Source: Gammaproteobacteria bacterium (GTDB lineage: Bacteria > Gemmatimonadota > Gemmatimonadetes > Longimicrobiales > Gaopeijiaceae). From it: 5,869 nt of DNA. Below the pieces are notes generated by a model, which ran no database searches, had not been told where the DNA came from, and was given only the letters and a program-made list of their open reading frames with translations. How positions within the stretch are numbered: the stretch's first letter is position 1; every line of letters begins with the position of its first letter. This document shows, one piece after another, positions 5,347 to 5,869 of the stretch. A program made the translations under genes and the position numbers. The DNA lies in the NCBI GenBank assembly GCA_009843625.1, contig VYDD01000401.1, positions 1 to 5,869 on the forward strand, read 5' to 3'.

Positions 5347-5857
5347 GCCGGGCGCGCCTCCCGCATCCGACGCAATAGGACCATTCGGCTTCCACCCTCA
5401 TCCCGCATGCGGGACATGCGATGATGCGCGCGTCCTGGCCGCAGAACGGACAGAAGCGCACCCCCTCGATGTCCGGCAGTTCCCGGTCGCATCCCGAACA
5501 CCCCTTCCCCGCCGCTGCTCCGTCATCGGCCTGCGCCCGGGCTGCCGCGGGCGCGGTGATCACGGGCGCCGCGTCCGGCTCCCGCTCCGCCACCGCGAGC
5601 GTGTCCTGATCCGGGACGTTCGAAGCGGACGTCTCGGTGTGCCCGGGGCCACCAGCGCGCGCCGGCAGCCGGCTGGGGTTGAGACGAACCCCCACCGCGG
5701 CGAAATCGCGATACAGCCCCGTGTTGGGAAAGCGGGCCTCCAGTTCGGCCTGAATCTCCTGCCGCGCGGCCTGCGACTCCAGCGCCAGGTAGTCGCCCTC
5801 GCCCGCCAGCAGGCGAAGCAGCGCCTGCTCGTACTCGGCGCTGGTGGCGATGTCCAT
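5339..5857 (-). CDS. Double zinc-ribbon protein of unknown function
   Basis: The 172-residue product has three parts. An N-terminal helical, acidic region (about 1-55, with alternating Glu/Ala/Leu) has some coiled-coil character. A low-complexity Pro/Ala/Gly-rich linker spans about 60-118. The C-terminus holds eight cysteines in four CxxC pairs: 120/123 with 136/139, and 148/151 with 162/165, the spacing of two consecutive zinc ribbons (CPFCG, CPACG, CVGCG). Such modules usually mediate protein or nucleic-acid contacts rather than catalysis. There is no signal peptide or membrane segment. ATG at 5857 lies 12 nt from the window edge with no clear ribosome site in view, and no in-frame stop precedes it, so the true start could lie outside. 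The stop overlaps the GTG of the leuB-like gene by 8 nt (GTGCGTGA), implying co-translation. The function is not known to me. Confidence 0.8.
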   Translation of the reverse strand: MDIATSAEYEQALLRLLAGEGDYLALESQAARQEIQAELEARFPNTGLYRDFAAVGVRLNPSRLPARAGGPGHTETSASNVPDQDTLAVAEREPDAAPVITAPAAARAQADDGAAAGKGCSGCDRELPDIEGVRFCPFCGQDARIIACPACGMRVEAEWSYCVGCGRRARRA

Positions 5858-5869
5858 GGCGTTCCGGTG

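Noticed and set aside
2956..5424. An 822-codon rightward open frame running antisense to three genes
   Set aside because: Its translation is a Gly/Ala/Arg/Asp-rich mirror of the dehydrogenase, thiolase and LeuB-like genes, which all have full catalytic motifs. Such antisense frames are common in GC-rich coding DNA.
1..5869. CRISPR arrays, transposases, phage genes, toxin-antitoxin pairs, tRNAs or rRNAs
   Set aside because: No regularly spaced repeats, transposase or integrase motifs, toxin-like partner frames or tRNA arms were seen on either strand.

Overview
This is a GC-rich bacterial chromosome segment carrying seven credible protein genes and no sign of phage, IS, CRISPR or RNA genes. 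The bS21 sequence (an EGENLERALRRFKRK start and an Arg-rich tail), the non-ATG starts, the strong GGAGG-type ribosome sites and the actinobacterial-style LeuB suggest a Gemmatimonadota-like or similar high-GC environmental lineage. That placement is from memory of family sequences, not a search.

Left part (1-1025): ssb reads rightward and meets, tail to tail, a leftward gene for a 123-residue acidic protein of unknown function. A short hairpin lies between them. The unknown gene has its own upstream region of about 140 bp. This holds a possible promoter with a perfect 10-bp palindrome in its spacer, and a 7-bp-stem hairpin just downstream of the predicted transcript start.

Middle (1026-2084): a leftward 64-residue ribbon-helix-helix-like protein, then about 600 bp without a convincing gene, then rightward rpsU (ribosomal protein bS21) with a TTG start. 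The gene-free stretch contains an abrupt AT-rich island with an imperfect inverted repeat (10-bp arms, 9 of 10 matching, 5-bp spacer) that overlaps a possible promoter. rpsU ends at a bulged hairpin shared with the convergent metabolic operon.

Right part (2085-5869): a leftward cluster that looks like one operon. In transcription order it holds a double zinc-ribbon protein, a LeuB-type 3-isopropylmalate dehydrogenase (8-bp overlap), an acetyl-CoA acetyltransferase-type thiolase and a 3-hydroxybutyryl-CoA dehydrogenase (10-nt gap, with the Shine-Dalgarno directly after the thiolase stop). The last two catalyse successive steps: acetyl-CoA to acetoacetyl-CoA to 3-hydroxybutyryl-CoA, or the reverse in beta-oxidation. 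The LeuB-like enzyme belongs to a different textbook pathway, leucine synthesis, so the grouping is mildly unusual.

The oddest local feature is at the thiolase start. The segment carrying GCACATGACCG occurs twice, 23 bp apart, creating an 8-codon upstream frame with a better ribosome site whose stop overlaps the thiolase ATG (ATGA). I see no evidence for a wholly new biological system. The window is mainly housekeeping genes plus two small unknown proteins and several candidate regulatory sites.
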